DNA of 64,000 nucleotides from Gammaproteobacteria bacterium (GCA_024234975.1 JACKNH010000020.1:7103-71102); one strand, 5' to 3'; counted from the stretch's first letter, positions 24,450 to 33,897 are shown. The notes: a model not told the origin generated them from the letters alone. Made by a program: numbers and translations.

Positions 24450-25163
24450 TCAATAGACATATACCGCGTTGCATGCCTGTTCGTTGCCGGCGATGTTCCA
24501 GATGATCGGTGTCGCCGTACCATCAACACAGGCCGCCGAGGAATGGCCGATGTTGTTGGCGGAGAACGTCGCTCCCGTGGTCAGCGCCTGCCGCAGCACG
24601 CCGGTGGTCGGGAACCCGTCATCCACCTTCACATCCAGCTCCCGCAGTACATTGACCGGAATCCCGCGCCCGAGAATCAGATTCAGACGGACCGGGGGGG
24701 TACCGGTATCGTTGGCGTAATCGTCGGTTTCAAACAGCACCAGGAACCCCTGAAACGCGTTACGAGGGGCCTTGTCGGTATCGGCCGCCGTGGGCGCGGC
24801 GCTGCCGCCGGTGTAGTTACCCTGGATGAACCCCGCCTTGGACAGATGCTCCCAGACGGCCAGCGCTTCGGTCCACGGCTGTGTACCATCCAGCCGACCG
24901 CTGCCGTCACCGCCACTGGTGACGCCGGGGATCGCCTGTACGGCATTGGCGGTCGGCCAGTCGCCGGGCACCTGGCGGTAGCGATCGATGAAGCCGTAAT
25001 AGGCCGCCTGAATACCCGAATTCTGATCGGCGATGTTGCGCACCCGGGCGCTGGTAATCAGCTCCTGCCCTTTGAGGATGCCGCCGAGAAGCAGGCCGAT
25101 AATCACCAGCACAATGGCAATTTCGACCAGCGTGAAACCTTTTTGTGTACGTCTAGCTGCCAT
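24450..25163 (-). CDS. Type IV pilin-like (pseudopilin) protein
   Basis: A roughly 237-residue prepilin. A short basic leader ends in QKG, then FTLVEIAIVLVIIGLLLGGI, the class III signal cut by prepilin peptidase before Phe, with Glu at +5. The body contains GDWPTANAVQAIPG and a C-terminal region with two Cys that could form a disulfide. ATG codons at 25166 and 25163 are both possible. Unlike the pilus operon at 31-45 kb, this gene sits alone among ABC-transporter genes. It could be a minor pilin of that system or an independent pilin. Confidence 0.9.
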   Translation of the reverse strand: MAARRTQKGFTLVEIAIVLVIIGLLLGGILKGQELITSARVRNIADQNSGIQAAYYGFIDRYRQVPGDWPTANAVQAIPGVTSGGDGSGRLDGTQPWTEALAVWEHLSKAGFIQGNYTGGSAAPTAADTDKAPRNAFQGFLVLFETDDYANDTGTPPVRLNLILGRGIPVNVLRELDVKVDDGFPTTGVLRQALTTGATFSANNIGHSSAACVDGTATPIIWNIAGNEQACNAVYVY

Positions 25164-25299
25164 CACGGCTCGCCTTGCATGAAAAATTCGGAAATTCTTA
25201 TTCAGGATTCATGCCATCAGCGTAACCATCTGTTTTTAATGGTTGCTTGGTGATTGCCAGCGCATTCCGTGACGAGATATATCGAAATGTCGACAGCAG

Positions 25300-25317
25300 G
25301 TGTCGAAATTTCGACAC
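25300..25317. repeat. Perfect 18-bp palindrome in the pilin upstream region
   Basis: GTGTCGAAATTTCGACAC is its own reverse complement. A related half (TCGAAATGTCGACA) lies just before it at about 25282-25295. It is 134 nt or more upstream of the pilin-like gene and just past the stop of the TPR-like gene, so it is either an operator or a hairpin terminator. Confidence 0.6.
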
Positions 25318-25322
25318 TTCGT

Positions 25323-26045
25323 TCAGTGACTGTTGCCGCTATCGTCGGCCTGCATCTGCGCCAGACGCTTTTGCAGAAACGCCAATTCGCCTGGATCAGT
25401 GACCTCACCGCTGGCGACGAGGCCGCCCAGCATGACCCGGGCCGCCTCGATTTCTCCGATGTCCTCGAGTACAAAAATCTCCATCTGGCGCGCCCAGCCA
25501 GGCACCTTCGACGGATCGGTCGCCGCACGCAATTGCCCGGCCAATGCCAACGCCAGCGGCTTATCCTGCAATCGGTGCCGGGCCAGAAACACCGTGTGGG
25601 CCATGGCGGCCCAGCGTTGATCCGGCGCCTGGCTGAATGCGCGCCGGATGAATTCGATCATTTCCCGCTGGCGAGGTGGATCGTTCACCTCGGCGTAGAG
25701 ATGGCTTGCCGCAAGTAACGGATAGGGGTTTACCGGATCGAGTTCCAATGCCAGTTGCAACCAACCGATGACCCGCTGGTAATCCAGTTGGCGGAAGGCA
25801 ATGCTGATACCCGGTTGGTTATCGAATGCCTGCAGCCACAGCATCAGCCAGCGGGATGCAAGTGCCGTATCGCCCAGGCTGAACACTTTCATCGCCGATG
25901 CTGTCGGCGGGCCGGGCAGTGCTGCGGCCACCGCCTGCGGTTGCCTCTGGTGTGCACGCCAGGTCATCTGGGTGCCCAGTGCGGCAGCCAGCAGTAACAG
26001 GATGGGCCATGGTACGACTCGCCACGATCGCTCCGGCACTCGCAT
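25323..26045 (-). CDS. Membrane-anchored TPR-like protein
   Basis: A 240-residue protein with one N-terminal membrane helix (VVPWPILLLLAAALGTQM) and a helical body that looks like degenerate TPR repeats (WLQLALELDPVNPYPLLAASHLY, REMIEFIRRAFSQAPDQRWAAM). Function is unknown. Its ATG at 26045 overlaps the permease stop by one base (TGATG), so it is translationally coupled to the ABC permease and probably part of that system. Confidence 0.8.
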   Translation of the reverse strand: MRVPERSWRVVPWPILLLLAAALGTQMTWRAHQRQPQAVAAALPGPPTASAMKVFSLGDTALASRWLMLWLQAFDNQPGISIAFRQLDYQRVIGWLQLALELDPVNPYPLLAASHLYAEVNDPPRQREMIEFIRRAFSQAPDQRWAAMAHTVFLARHRLQDKPLALALAGQLRAATDPSKVPGWARQMEIFVLEDIGEIEAARVMLGGLVASGEVTDPGELAFLQKRLAQMQADDSGNSH

Positions 26046-26806
26046 CACAATACCTTGCGATACAAGTCGGTCAGGCCCAACGCCGCCAGCAGCGGAACAT
26101 AGATTGCCGTCTGTACCAACAGCGGTAACAGCGTTGCAAGGTCGCTGATACTGCCCACCAACCATGACGAAACTGTCATCCGTTCCAGGTCCGGCAATGC
26201 CAGTGCGATCACCCGGACGGCGAAGTCAGCCACCTGGCGTCCTGTACCGGTACCTTGCGTCAATGGTTCGGCATTGAGTAATTGAATGGCACCCATGGTT
26301 CTCGCGAGCAGATAAAACGCCGCCGTCGCCAGCACGGCGGTTGGCACCTGTTGCAATGCCAGTGCACAAGCCAGCGCAAAGGACGCGACGATCAACATTT
26401 CACAGAACAAGGATGCCGCCCACACCAGAGCGACCGGTACCGGTACTGCAAGACTCAACAGCACCAGCCCGAGGAGTGCCCATGCACCGACGACGATAGC
26501 GACCCCTGCCAGCCTGCCGGCATAGTAATGCGCGCGTGAAACCGGCCGCGAAAGCGCCAGGTTGATGCTGTTGTCTGTGAACTCCCTGACCTGGCTGCTG
26601 ATCACAAACAATGCAACGACAGCGATACCGCCGATACGGAGCAAAGCCGCGAACGTCGCTACGCGAATCATATGTTGATCGGTTATCGCGATGGCGCCTG
26701 CGAACATACCCGCGGCGCCTGCGACGAAGATGGCCGCCAGCGCAAGCAATACCAGACGCGTGCGAACGGCTTCAATGACGACCAGTCTGGCGATACTCAG
26801 TGACAT
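26045..26806 (-). CDS. ABC-2 type permease
   Basis: A 253-residue membrane protein with six hydrophobic segments typical of ABC-2 exporters. It includes REFTDNSINLALSRPVSR in the cytoplasmic loop, a motif common in this permease group. The start is ATG 26806, with AGGAGG 10 nt upstream. Its ATPase partner is probably the gene at 23632-24354. The cargo is unknown. Confidence 0.88.
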   Translation of the reverse strand: MSLSIARLVVIEAVRTRLVLLALAAIFVAGAAGMFAGAIAITDQHMIRVATFAALLRIGGIAVVALFVISSQVREFTDNSINLALSRPVSRAHYYAGRLAGVAIVVGAWALLGLVLLSLAVPVPVALVWAASLFCEMLIVASFALACALALQQVPTAVLATAAFYLLARTMGAIQLLNAEPLTQGTGTGRQVADFAVRVIALALPDLERMTVSSWLVGSISDLATLLPLLVQTAIYVPLLAALGLTDLYRKVL

Positions 26807-26894
26807 CAAACCGTTGCCTCCTGCTGCAACCGTCGCCCGGAACCGGGACGCTGGTTTACTATAACCGACTCACTGCAGACGAAAAATCTCGCCT

Positions 26895-28634
26895 ATGGCC
26901 AGCGGCCCGCTGTGGAAACGCATTCTCGACCGGCGCATCGAGCACATCGTTCTTGGTGTGATGCTTCTCGCGCTGTACGTGGTGTTGCGCTCGGGCCCGG
27001 GCACTGCATTGGCGGCATCATTCATGGCTGTACATCTTGGCCTCGCTTTCATCTGGCAGCCCATCTGGCAACGCGAGCAGAAACTGGATGTCGGCTCGCT
27101 GGTCTTCGTAGTCACATTCTGTGCGCTGTTCATCGCCGCGCTGAACTGGTGGGCGCTGTTCGCCTGGCTGATCGTTCTGATCGGTATCGTCGCCGGCCGG
27201 ACGATTACGACTTTGAGCGAGCGCATCGCCTACATGATCGCGCTTGCCTACCTGGTATCCGAGCTGCTGGTCACCTGCGTGCCTGCATTGTTCCAGGTCC
27301 GCAACCTTGCGCCCAACGCGGTGGAGTTATTCAGGCTCGGATTGTTGTTGTTGCCTTGTGTACTGGCATTCATCCCTGGACGCCGGGATGCTTCACCCTC
27401 CGCATTCGATATCGATTTCGTCCGTACCATCAATTTCGCATTGATAACTGCCTCACTGGCTTTCGGCAGTGTTGCGCTGACCTTCAACACCGCGCTGGAT
27501 TATCCCGTCGCGCTGTTTCTGACCCTGCTGGCCCTGGCCGGATTCCTGCTGTTCATCGGCTGGCTGCTCAACCCCCGCGGCACCGCCGGCAACCTGTTCC
27601 AACTATGGGAACGTTCGCTGTTGAACATCGGCACGCCGTTCGAACAGTGGTTGACGCGACTCGCCAGCACCAGTGAAGCACATGAGGACCCGGACCAGTT
27701 TCTGGCCAACGCCGTCGAGCAGATGATCGATATTCCCTTTGTCACCGGTGTGCATTGGCGGGCAGGCGACGCTGAAGGCAGGGTCGGCGTCGACGGCAAT
27801 CACCACTACGATTACAGCACGCCCGATCTGTCGCTGGTGCTGCACACCCGGCGCCCGGTGGGTCCGACGTTGCTTCTGCATTACAAGTTGCTGACTCAGC
27901 TGATCTGGCACTTCTATTCTGCGCGCCTGCGAGCGCATGAACATGCCGAGCAGGCGCATCTGCAAGCCATTCATTCCACCGGCGCGCGGCTCACGCACGA
28001 TATCAAGAATCTGCTGCAGTCATTGAACACCTTGACCGGTGAACTGATGCAGATGCCGGAACAATCTTCCGATCCCGCCACCACCGAGCGCCGCCGCCGT
28101 GGCGAAGCCTTGCTCCGACGGCAATTGCCGCATATCAGCCAGCGACTGCAACTCGCGCTGGATAAATTGCGCACGCCTGAACCCGGCCCCGTGTTGATGG
28201 TGCCAGTGCGCACGTGGTGGTCGCATCTGCATCAGCGCACATTTGACCCGCGCATCCGGTTGCGCGACATGATTGGCCCCGAAGTGGAGATTCCACAAGA
28301 ATGTTTTGACAGTGTGCTGGACAACCTGCTCGAAAACGCGTTGTACAAGGCGACACTGGATGACAGCGTGACGATAGTTGTCACCATGACGACCGATGTT
28401 CACGGCGCGCGGCTCGAAGTCTGCGACAGCGGCGTAGCGGTCCCTGACGACACCGCCAGCCATTTATTCAAACATGCCGTGGATTCCGCTGCGGGCCTTG
28501 GCGTCGGTCTTTACCAGGCTGGCCGTCTTGCCGAGCTTGCCGGTTACCGTCTCAACCTGCGCAGCAATGAACCCGGTCGCGTCTGCTTCCGCCTGCAGAC
28601 CATCGCGGCCTTCAATACCGACTGCGGAAAATAA
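26895..28634 (+). CDS. Orphan multi-pass sensor histidine kinase
   Basis: A 579-residue kinase with about seven membrane helices in the first 230 residues and a soluble segment (about 240-350) that may be a GAF-like sensor. The dimerisation domain has phospho-His in GARLTHDIKNLLQSLNTL, and the HATPase has N box LDNLLENALYKA and G region GLGVGLYQAGRL. The layout resembles PrsK kinases of the XrtA/PEP-CTERM system, but the sequence does not prove it. No regulator is next to it; the PrsR-like regulator at 43695-45110 is a candidate partner. The last 23 nt overlap the convergent DUF486 gene. Confidence 0.9.
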   Translation: MASGPLWKRILDRRIEHIVLGVMLLALYVVLRSGPGTALAASFMAVHLGLAFIWQPIWQREQKLDVGSLVFVVTFCALFIAALNWWALFAWLIVLIGIVAGRTITTLSERIAYMIALAYLVSELLVTCVPALFQVRNLAPNAVELFRLGLLLLPCVLAFIPGRRDASPSAFDIDFVRTINFALITASLAFGSVALTFNTALDYPVALFLTLLALAGFLLFIGWLLNPRGTAGNLFQLWERSLLNIGTPFEQWLTRLASTSEAHEDPDQFLANAVEQMIDIPFVTGVHWRAGDAEGRVGVDGNHHYDYSTPDLSLVLHTRRPVGPTLLLHYKLLTQLIWHFYSARLRAHEHAEQAHLQAIHSTGARLTHDIKNLLQSLNTLTGELMQMPEQSSDPATTERRRRGEALLRRQLPHISQRLQLALDKLRTPEPGPVLMVPVRTWWSHLHQRTFDPRIRLRDMIGPEVEIPQECFDSVLDNLLENALYKATLDDSVTIVVTMTTDVHGARLEVCDSGVAVPDDTASHLFKHAVDSAAGLGVGLYQAGRLAELAGYRLNLRSNEPGRVCFRLQTIAAFNTDCGK

Positions 28635-28959
28635 AATACACCGCGGCCAGCAGGCACAACGCCGCCCACAGGTAGTCCAGCTTCATCGGCTCGCGCAGAT
28701 ACAAGGCCGCGAACGGCACGAACACGGACAGCGAAATCACTTCCTGCAGCACCTTCAACTGGCTGATGCTCATTACCTGGTAGCCAATACGGTTGGCTGG
28801 CACCTGTAACAGGTATTCCATCGCCGCGATGCCCCAACTGAGCAACGCGGCGATGAACCACGGCTTGTGGGCGAGGTTTTTAAGATGAGCGTACCAGGCG
28901 AACGTCATGAAAACATTGCTGCAAACCAGTAACGTGGTGGCTATGGCAAATCTGTTCAT
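28612..28959 (-). CDS. DUF486-family (DMT-like) membrane protein
   Basis: A 115-residue protein with four hydrophobic segments and DUF486 features: LLVCSNVFMTFAWYAHLKN, EYLLQVPANRIGY and QLKVLQEVISLSVFVPFA. Normal family length. It belongs to the drug/metabolite-transporter-like superfamily; the substrate is unknown. It converges on the kinase gene with a 23 nt overlap of coding sequence. Confidence 0.93.
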   Translation of the reverse strand: MNRFAIATTLLVCSNVFMTFAWYAHLKNLAHKPWFIAALLSWGIAAMEYLLQVPANRIGYQVMSISQLKVLQEVISLSVFVPFAALYLREPMKLDYLWAALCLLAAVYFIFRSRY

Positions 28960-28968
28960 AGACAGCTT

Positions 28969-29508
28969 TCAGGGTGCAACGATATCGTCGCCGTTCAGTG
29001 CTACACGGTTTCGGTTGTGCCAGTACTCACGCACCTTCTCACGGCCGATCTTTTCAGACCAATCGTAGAGTGTCGATCGCTCACCGACGAACTCGTATAG
29101 CGGCACCGCGAAGCCACACGAGGTCTGCACCAGATCAATGGCAAGTTCGAACAGTTGGCGCGCGCCGGCATAACTCGGAAATGCCGCCACCTTCGCCTCC
29201 CAACCCGCGTCATCTTCGGTGGTCACGGTTGCCTTGCCGTATACCCGCATAATCAGCGGGTGACGCTCGAACGAGCAGAACATCAGCGTCATGCGTGGAT
29301 CGACGCGGATGTCCGCCGCGGTCTCGTTTCCGCTGCCGGTGAGATTCAGCCAGCTAATTGTTTTGTCGTCGACGATGCGCAACGTATCCATGCCCTTGGG
29401 CGAAAGGTTGACCGGGCCATGCCGCGGCACCGTGGCCACGAAGAACATGTGCTGCGCCTGGATGAACCGCTGATGATCGGCTTCGAGGCCGGGGAAACGT
29501 TCAGCCAT
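28969..29508 (-). CDS. Pyridoxamine 5'-phosphate oxidase-family flavoprotein
   Basis: A 179-residue split-barrel flavin protein of the PNPOx-like type. The features are MFFVATVPRHGPVNLSPKG, ISWLNLTGSGNETAADI, and DPRMTLMFCSFE. Such proteins bind FMN or F420; the substrate here is unknown and PdxH is unlikely given its length and motifs. The start is ATG 29508, with AGGAG 7 nt upstream. It ends 9 nt upstream of the DUF486 gene on the same strand. Confidence 0.9.
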   Translation of the reverse strand: MAERFPGLEADHQRFIQAQHMFFVATVPRHGPVNLSPKGMDTLRIVDDKTISWLNLTGSGNETAADIRVDPRMTLMFCSFERHPLIMRVYGKATVTTEDDAGWEAKVAAFPSYAGARQLFELAIDLVQTSCGFAVPLYEFVGERSTLYDWSEKIGREKVREYWHNRNRVALNGDDIVAP

Positions 29509-29653
29509 GTAATGACTCCTGTTTGCAAGTCCGTTGGCCAATGATACTGTTTCTGCAGACCGGTACACGGTCTGCCATCGAAGGGGGTCTGGCGCGTCCG
29601 CATTCCCCGCGCTAGGATTGGTAGCTCGTGCTGTTTACCGTGGTTGTACAGGA

Positions 29654-30073
29654 ATGGAAAAGGTCAGAACGCGCTTTGCCGTCGTGCCAGCCCCGAGTAT
29701 GGAAGGGGTCATCTGGTCGACGACATATACCGCCACCCGCACGCGGCTGGTGAATGCGGGTCTTGCCACGCCTTCCCAGTTTCCCAAGGCAGCCAAGGCG
29801 CGCTCCTCCAGTAATGGCGCCCACCCGGAATCCGGCCGCTGGTACCTGTGGCAGGAAGACCCGCAGACCGACACCTGGGCCGTCACCTATTACGGTAGTT
29901 TTCTGCCGGAATTGTCGACCAGCGAGTTGTATCAGCTGGCCGCCTACCTCCGCCGGCAGGATACGCTGGCGCGCGACACGATCGATACGATCATCGTCCG
30001 TTGGGGCCAGGCGCAACAACGCGGGGACAGCAGCGCTGCGGCGGATAATGACCGCTTGAACAAGCGCGTTTGA
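29654..30073 (+). CDS. Unrecognised protein, possible gene
   Basis: A 139-residue frame I do not recognise. The reading MEKVRTRFAVVPAPSMEG, with GRWYLWQEDPQTDTWAVTYY and LSTSELYQLAAYLRRQD, looks like real protein with balanced composition, unlike the opposite-strand frame. No signal peptide or membrane segment. Only a weak ribosome site (ACAGGA, close to the ATG) is present. It lies 64 nt upstream of argD on the same strand. Confidence 0.5.
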   Translation: MEKVRTRFAVVPAPSMEGVIWSTTYTATRTRLVNAGLATPSQFPKAAKARSSSNGAHPESGRWYLWQEDPQTDTWAVTYYGSFLPELSTSELYQLAAYLRRQDTLARDTIDTIIVRWGQAQQRGDSSAAADNDRLNKRV

Positions 30074-30136
30074 TTCCATAATCAACAATGTGGCCGCCGA
30101 AGGGGCGCAGCCACCTTCGGGACAGGCAGACTTTCA

Positions 30137-31315
30137 ATGACGTTAGCCCAATACGACACCTCCGCGCTGATGAACATCACCGCGCGGCCGGATATTGTTT
30201 TCACGAGCGGCAGTGGCAGCTGGTTGGTGGACGACAGCGGGCGCAGGTATCTCGACTTTGTCCAGGGTTGGGCAGTCAATTGCCTCGGGCATGCCCCGCC
30301 GGTCATTGCCAGTGCGCTGGCTGCGCAGGCGGCGCGACTGATCACACCTTCGCCGGCGTTTTATAACGACAAGGCGCTGCAGCTGGCGCAAGCCATTACG
30401 GACTCGTCAGCCATGGATCAGGTTTTCTTCGCCAACTCCGGCGCGGAAGCCAACGAAGGCGCCATCAAGCTGGCGCGCAAATACGGCCGCGCGAACCGCA
30501 ATGGCGCGTTTGAAATCATCACCTTCGTCAATGGTTTCCATGGCCGGACGCTGGCAACCATGTCGGCTTCCGGCAAGCCCGGTTGGGACACCATGTTCGC
30601 GCCCCAGGTCGCGGGTTTCCCCAAGGCCGAACTCAACAACATCGAGTCGGTGAAGGCGCTGGTCAGCGAGCGCACGGTGGCCATCATGCTCGAACCGGTG
30701 CAGGGCGAAGCCGGCGTGCTGCCGGCCACTGCGGAGTTCCTCAACGCCTTGCGCGAACTGTGTGATGCGCAGGGGCTGCTGTTGATTTTTGACGAGGTGC
30801 AGACAGGAATCGGCCGTCTGGGTCATCTCTACGGCTACCAGCACTATGGCGTGGTGCCGGACATCATGACCCTCGGCAAAGGGCTGGGCGGCGGCGTTCC
30901 GCTCGCGGCACTGACCGCGCTCGACCGGGCGTGTGTGTTCGCCCACGGCGAGCAAGGTGGTACCTTCAACGGCAATCCGCTGATGTGCGCCGCCGGGCTG
31001 GCGGTGATGGAAACGGTTTCCGACCCGGTCTTCCTCGCCGAAGTCCGCGCCACGGCGGATTATCTTGTCGAGCGTCTCACTGCCTTGTCCGCTGAACTCG
31101 GGCTCGGATCGGTCCGCGGCATCGGCATGTTACAGGCAATGGAGCTCGGTGCGGATATCGGGAGCCGCGTCGTTGAACTTGCCCGCGACGACGGGCTATT
31201 GCTGAATTCACCACGGCCGGCCAGCCTGCGCTTCATGCCGGCATTGAACGTCACCCGTGATGAAATCGATCAGATGCTCGACATGCTGCGTAGTGTGGTG
31301 GACAAGGCCCGCTGA
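30137..31315 (+). CDS. argD: Acetylornithine/succinyldiaminopimelate-type aminotransferase
   Basis: A 392-residue class III PLP aminotransferase. Signature features are VFFANSGAEANEGAIKLARK, FHGRTLATMSASG, LLLIFDEVQTGIGR, and the Schiff-base Lys in MTLGKGLGGGVP. It converts N-acetylglutamate semialdehyde to N-acetylornithine in arginine synthesis, and often also acts in lysine synthesis. Length matches ArgD. No other arginine gene is nearby. Confidence 0.92.
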   Translation: MTLAQYDTSALMNITARPDIVFTSGSGSWLVDDSGRRYLDFVQGWAVNCLGHAPPVIASALAAQAARLITPSPAFYNDKALQLAQAITDSSAMDQVFFANSGAEANEGAIKLARKYGRANRNGAFEIITFVNGFHGRTLATMSASGKPGWDTMFAPQVAGFPKAELNNIESVKALVSERTVAIMLEPVQGEAGVLPATAEFLNALRELCDAQGLLLIFDEVQTGIGRLGHLYGYQHYGVVPDIMTLGKGLGGGVPLAALTALDRACVFAHGEQGGTFNGNPLMCAAGLAVMETVSDPVFLAEVRATADYLVERLTALSAELGLGSVRGIGMLQAMELGADIGSRVVELARDDGLLLNSPRPASLRFMPALNVTRDEIDQMLDMLRSVVDKAR

Positions 31316-31348
31316 GCGTTCCGCAACCGTGGGGCGAGTGATGCTGCT

Positions 31349-32134
31349 TCAGGGTAACCGGCCGGCCATGACCAGTCGGTTGTTCAGCACGGTGGGTGAC
31401 ACCAGCAACAGCAGGTCATCATAGCCGCACAGGGCAGTGTTCTCGTCGGCATCGTCGCTGCAGCCGCCCGCATCGCGCGTGTAGATGCGGGTGATGAACG
31501 TGTTGTCGCCGTCGGCGTTCTCATCTTCGTCGGTATTGATCGGCGCCGCGGCCCGCGCGATTCCCAGGTTGGATGTACTGCCCCGTCCATTACGACCATG
31601 CGAAACAATCACGGCCGGCACATCATTGGCGGAAGTCAGCAGGAACTTCCCTTCCGTGACCGGCGCCGCGGTGGCAGGGTTGTCGCCCCGGGTCTGCACG
31701 GTGATGCCGCCGGATTCGCATAGGTCCAGATCGGCGTCGGCCGCCGAGCAGATTCCGTCATCGGGCGTGGTGAATCCAGGTTCAGTCACGTGATAGCGCA
31801 GCCGGTTGCCCCAGGCATCAGCGCCGGCCGTTGCCAGCGTGGTCGAGGGCAACCAGCCATCGGCCGCGGCACAGGCCCATGGCGGCGGTCCGCTGGCAAA
31901 ATCCTCCACGCCGTCTCCGGTGGTGTCCGGGCACGGCAGCCGCCCGGCGCTGACCGCGAATCCGTAGACCGCTTCGAGGGCCTCATTCATTGCGCTGGTG
32001 GTCAGCCGCCTGTCCCGCGCTTCAATCTGCGTATCGATCGGCCCGATCATGCCGGCCAGTAGCAATCCCACCACGAACACGACGATCGCCAGTTCAAGCA
32101 AGGTGAAGCCACGATTCGCACGCAATGATTTCAT
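31349..32134 (-). CDS. Large type IV pilin-like protein at the end of the MSHA-like operon
   Basis: A 261-residue prepilin with cleavage signal RANRG then FTLLELAIVVFVVGLLLAGM (Glu at +5). The mature part has several Cys and an Asp-rich loop (NTDEDENADGDN). It overlaps the preceding gene by 4 nt (ATGA), so it closes the long pilus operon. It may be the major or a minor pilin of this system; its length suits a minor pilin. Confidence 0.9.
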   Translation of the reverse strand: MKSLRANRGFTLLELAIVVFVVGLLLAGMIGPIDTQIEARDRRLTTSAMNEALEAVYGFAVSAGRLPCPDTTGDGVEDFASGPPPWACAAADGWLPSTTLATAGADAWGNRLRYHVTEPGFTTPDDGICSAADADLDLCESGGITVQTRGDNPATAAPVTEGKFLLTSANDVPAVIVSHGRNGRGSTSNLGIARAAAPINTDEDENADGDNTFITRIYTRDAGGCSDDADENTALCGYDDLLLLVSPTVLNNRLVMAGRLP

Positions 32135-33897
32135 GGCGCCGTTCCCAGCGTTCTGACTTCATCGTTGAACGTCAAATCGTGCGCCGCGCGCTGGTAGGTG
32201 GCATTGGCGGAAACGTCGTTGTCATTTTCGTTCTCGTAATAACCCGCCAGGTCTGCTGCGGGGCGCGCGGCCCCGAGGCTACGCCCGGCGACCAGGACCA
32301 CGCCGCGTTGGTTGGCGATGTCGACGGCGCCGGCCGGCAATGGTCGTTCCACGCGCAGGGTCAGGCAGTTGGCTGCAGCGATACAGTTGCCGCCGCCCCC
32401 CGGCGCATACGCGGCGGCGTAATCCACGTAAACGAGTTGATGCCAATCGCCACTGGTCAACCACGGCGGTACTTCGCCGGCATCGGCATCGAGATCGTAA
32501 TTGATACCGCTGGCAACAACATTGCCAACGGTGTCGCCGTCAGCGGTGATCTGAACGTTGATCGTGTATTCCGGATAGCCGGCAAACAAGGCGTAATGAC
32601 GCTGGAATATGGTGATTTGCAACGCCTGCGCGTCATCCAGCGGATCCGGATCGGCGAGATTGCTGGACTGGATCGCCCGCGTGCGCAATGTCGTCGCCGT
32701 GGGCGGCGTGATATCCGCGCCATCCAATGACGTATCGGCAAGCGAGAAAGTCACCTGGTAGGTGCGCTCCAGGCGTCCCGGCAGGCCCGGAGCATATTGC
32801 TTGATATACAACAGCGTTGGAAACGTCGCTGTGCACCGCGCGTAATTCCGCGCGGGGGGCGAATTTTCCGGGTCCGGATCAAACCATTGGCAGCTTGCTG
32901 GCACCGCTGTCGAGGTGACCAGCGATATGGCGCCGAAATCCGGATCGACACAGCTGCCATCGGTAATGCAGCCGAGAGGGAAATCATTATTGGGATCGCT
33001 GTCGGTGATGCTGACAGCGGCATTGCCAAGGCCGGTCCAGTTGAAACTCAGTGGGGTGACAAACGGATTTTCGTTGGCCCCTGGATTGGGATCGATCGCC
33101 GAATGGACTGCGAGCAGTCCGCTTGTCATGCCGGTTCGCGCGTGAAAATCCGCCAGATCAGGGCGTTGAAACGGGCTCAGCCAGGGATACCCACCAAACG
33201 CCGCATAGTAGCGTTGCAGACCACGTGCGACATCACCGGCTACGCGCTTTTCGATCGCGCCCATCAACTCGCCACGAGTGATTGCAAGCACCGTATCGTT
33301 GCCTGCCCGCGCGCTGTATGTTGTATCGGTCACCGTCGCGTTGTCGCCATCGAGGTATTGCGCAGGATCGGTCGTCGCGACAGCACGGTTCTGGCCAGGC
33401 AACACCGGGCCGGGAGCGATGATGACGGCCACTACATCATCGGCGTCGTCCACCGTAAGCTGCCCGGCGGTGTCACTGTTCAAAGGCTGCAGATGCGGAT
33501 TGTTGCGGAAATTTTCGCTCAACGCGTACCACAGGCGCTCTCCGCTGGCATCGCGCAAGTCATTGACATCCAGCGTCCGCCAAGGCAGGCGGCCGGTGGT
33601 TGATGCCGTCGCAAGCGCGCATGCCGTACGTGCCGTACCGTCATTATCATCATCGGGACACGGCAGGTAACCCGGCCCGTAGCGGGGATTGATGCGATCG
33701 GGGTAAGCGACGGCATAACCCATCAACGCTTCCCGCGCTTCGCGCAATGCCTGCCAGGTTTCTTCCTGCAGTGAATAGCTTGCAGCCTTGCGATTCAGAC
33801 CGCTGAATAGCAGGTAGGAAACGGCTGTGAGCACAACCAGAACGAAAGCAATCAACGCGACGCCGCGCTGCCGGCCGCGTGGCTGGGTACGGCTCAT
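32131..33897 (-). CDS. Large pilin-accessory-like protein with N-terminal membrane anchor
   Basis: A 588-residue protein whose N terminus RGVALIAFVLVVLTAVSYLL resembles the pilin-like anchor of PilX/GspK-type minor pilins, followed by an extracytoplasmic domain with Cys pairs and Asp-rich loops (PCPDDDNDGTARTAC). It starts by 4-nt overlap with the mshK-like gene. I recognise no enzyme motif. In MSHA operons a large non-pilin protein (MshQ) can occupy a similar place, but I cannot show relationship. Confidence 0.8.
   Translation of the reverse strand: MSRTQPRGRQRGVALIAFVLVVLTAVSYLLFSGLNRKAASYSLQEETWQALREAREALMGYAVAYPDRINPRYGPGYLPCPDDDNDGTARTACALATASTTGRLPWRTLDVNDLRDASGERLWYALSENFRNNPHLQPLNSDTAGQLTVDDADDVVAVIIAPGPVLPGQNRAVATTDPAQYLDGDNATVTDTTYSARAGNDTVLAITRGELMGAIEKRVAGDVARGLQRYYAAFGGYPWLSPFQRPDLADFHARTGMTSGLLAVHSAIDPNPGANENPFVTPLSFNWTGLGNAAVSITDSDPNNDFPLGCITDGSCVDPDFGAISLVTSTAVPASCQWFDPDPENSPPARNYARCTATFPTLLYIKQYAPGLPGRLERTYQVTFSLADTSLDGADITPPTATTLRTRAIQSSNLADPDPLDDAQALQITIFQRHYALFAGYPEYTINVQITADGDTVGNVVASGINYDLDADAGEVPPWLTSGDWHQLVYVDYAAAYAPGGGGNCIAAANCLTLRVERPLPAGAVDIANQRGVVLVAGRSLGAARPAADLAGYYENENDNDVSANATYQRAAHDLTFNDEVRTLGTAP

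Noticed and set aside
28793..28808. TGGCACC on the plus strand near the DUF486 gene
   Set aside because: Lies inside a coding region and has no -12 half.
29612..30088. 158-codon open frame on the minus strand opposite the unknown gene
   Set aside because: Arg/Gly-rich composition typical of a shadow frame; the plus-strand frame reads better.
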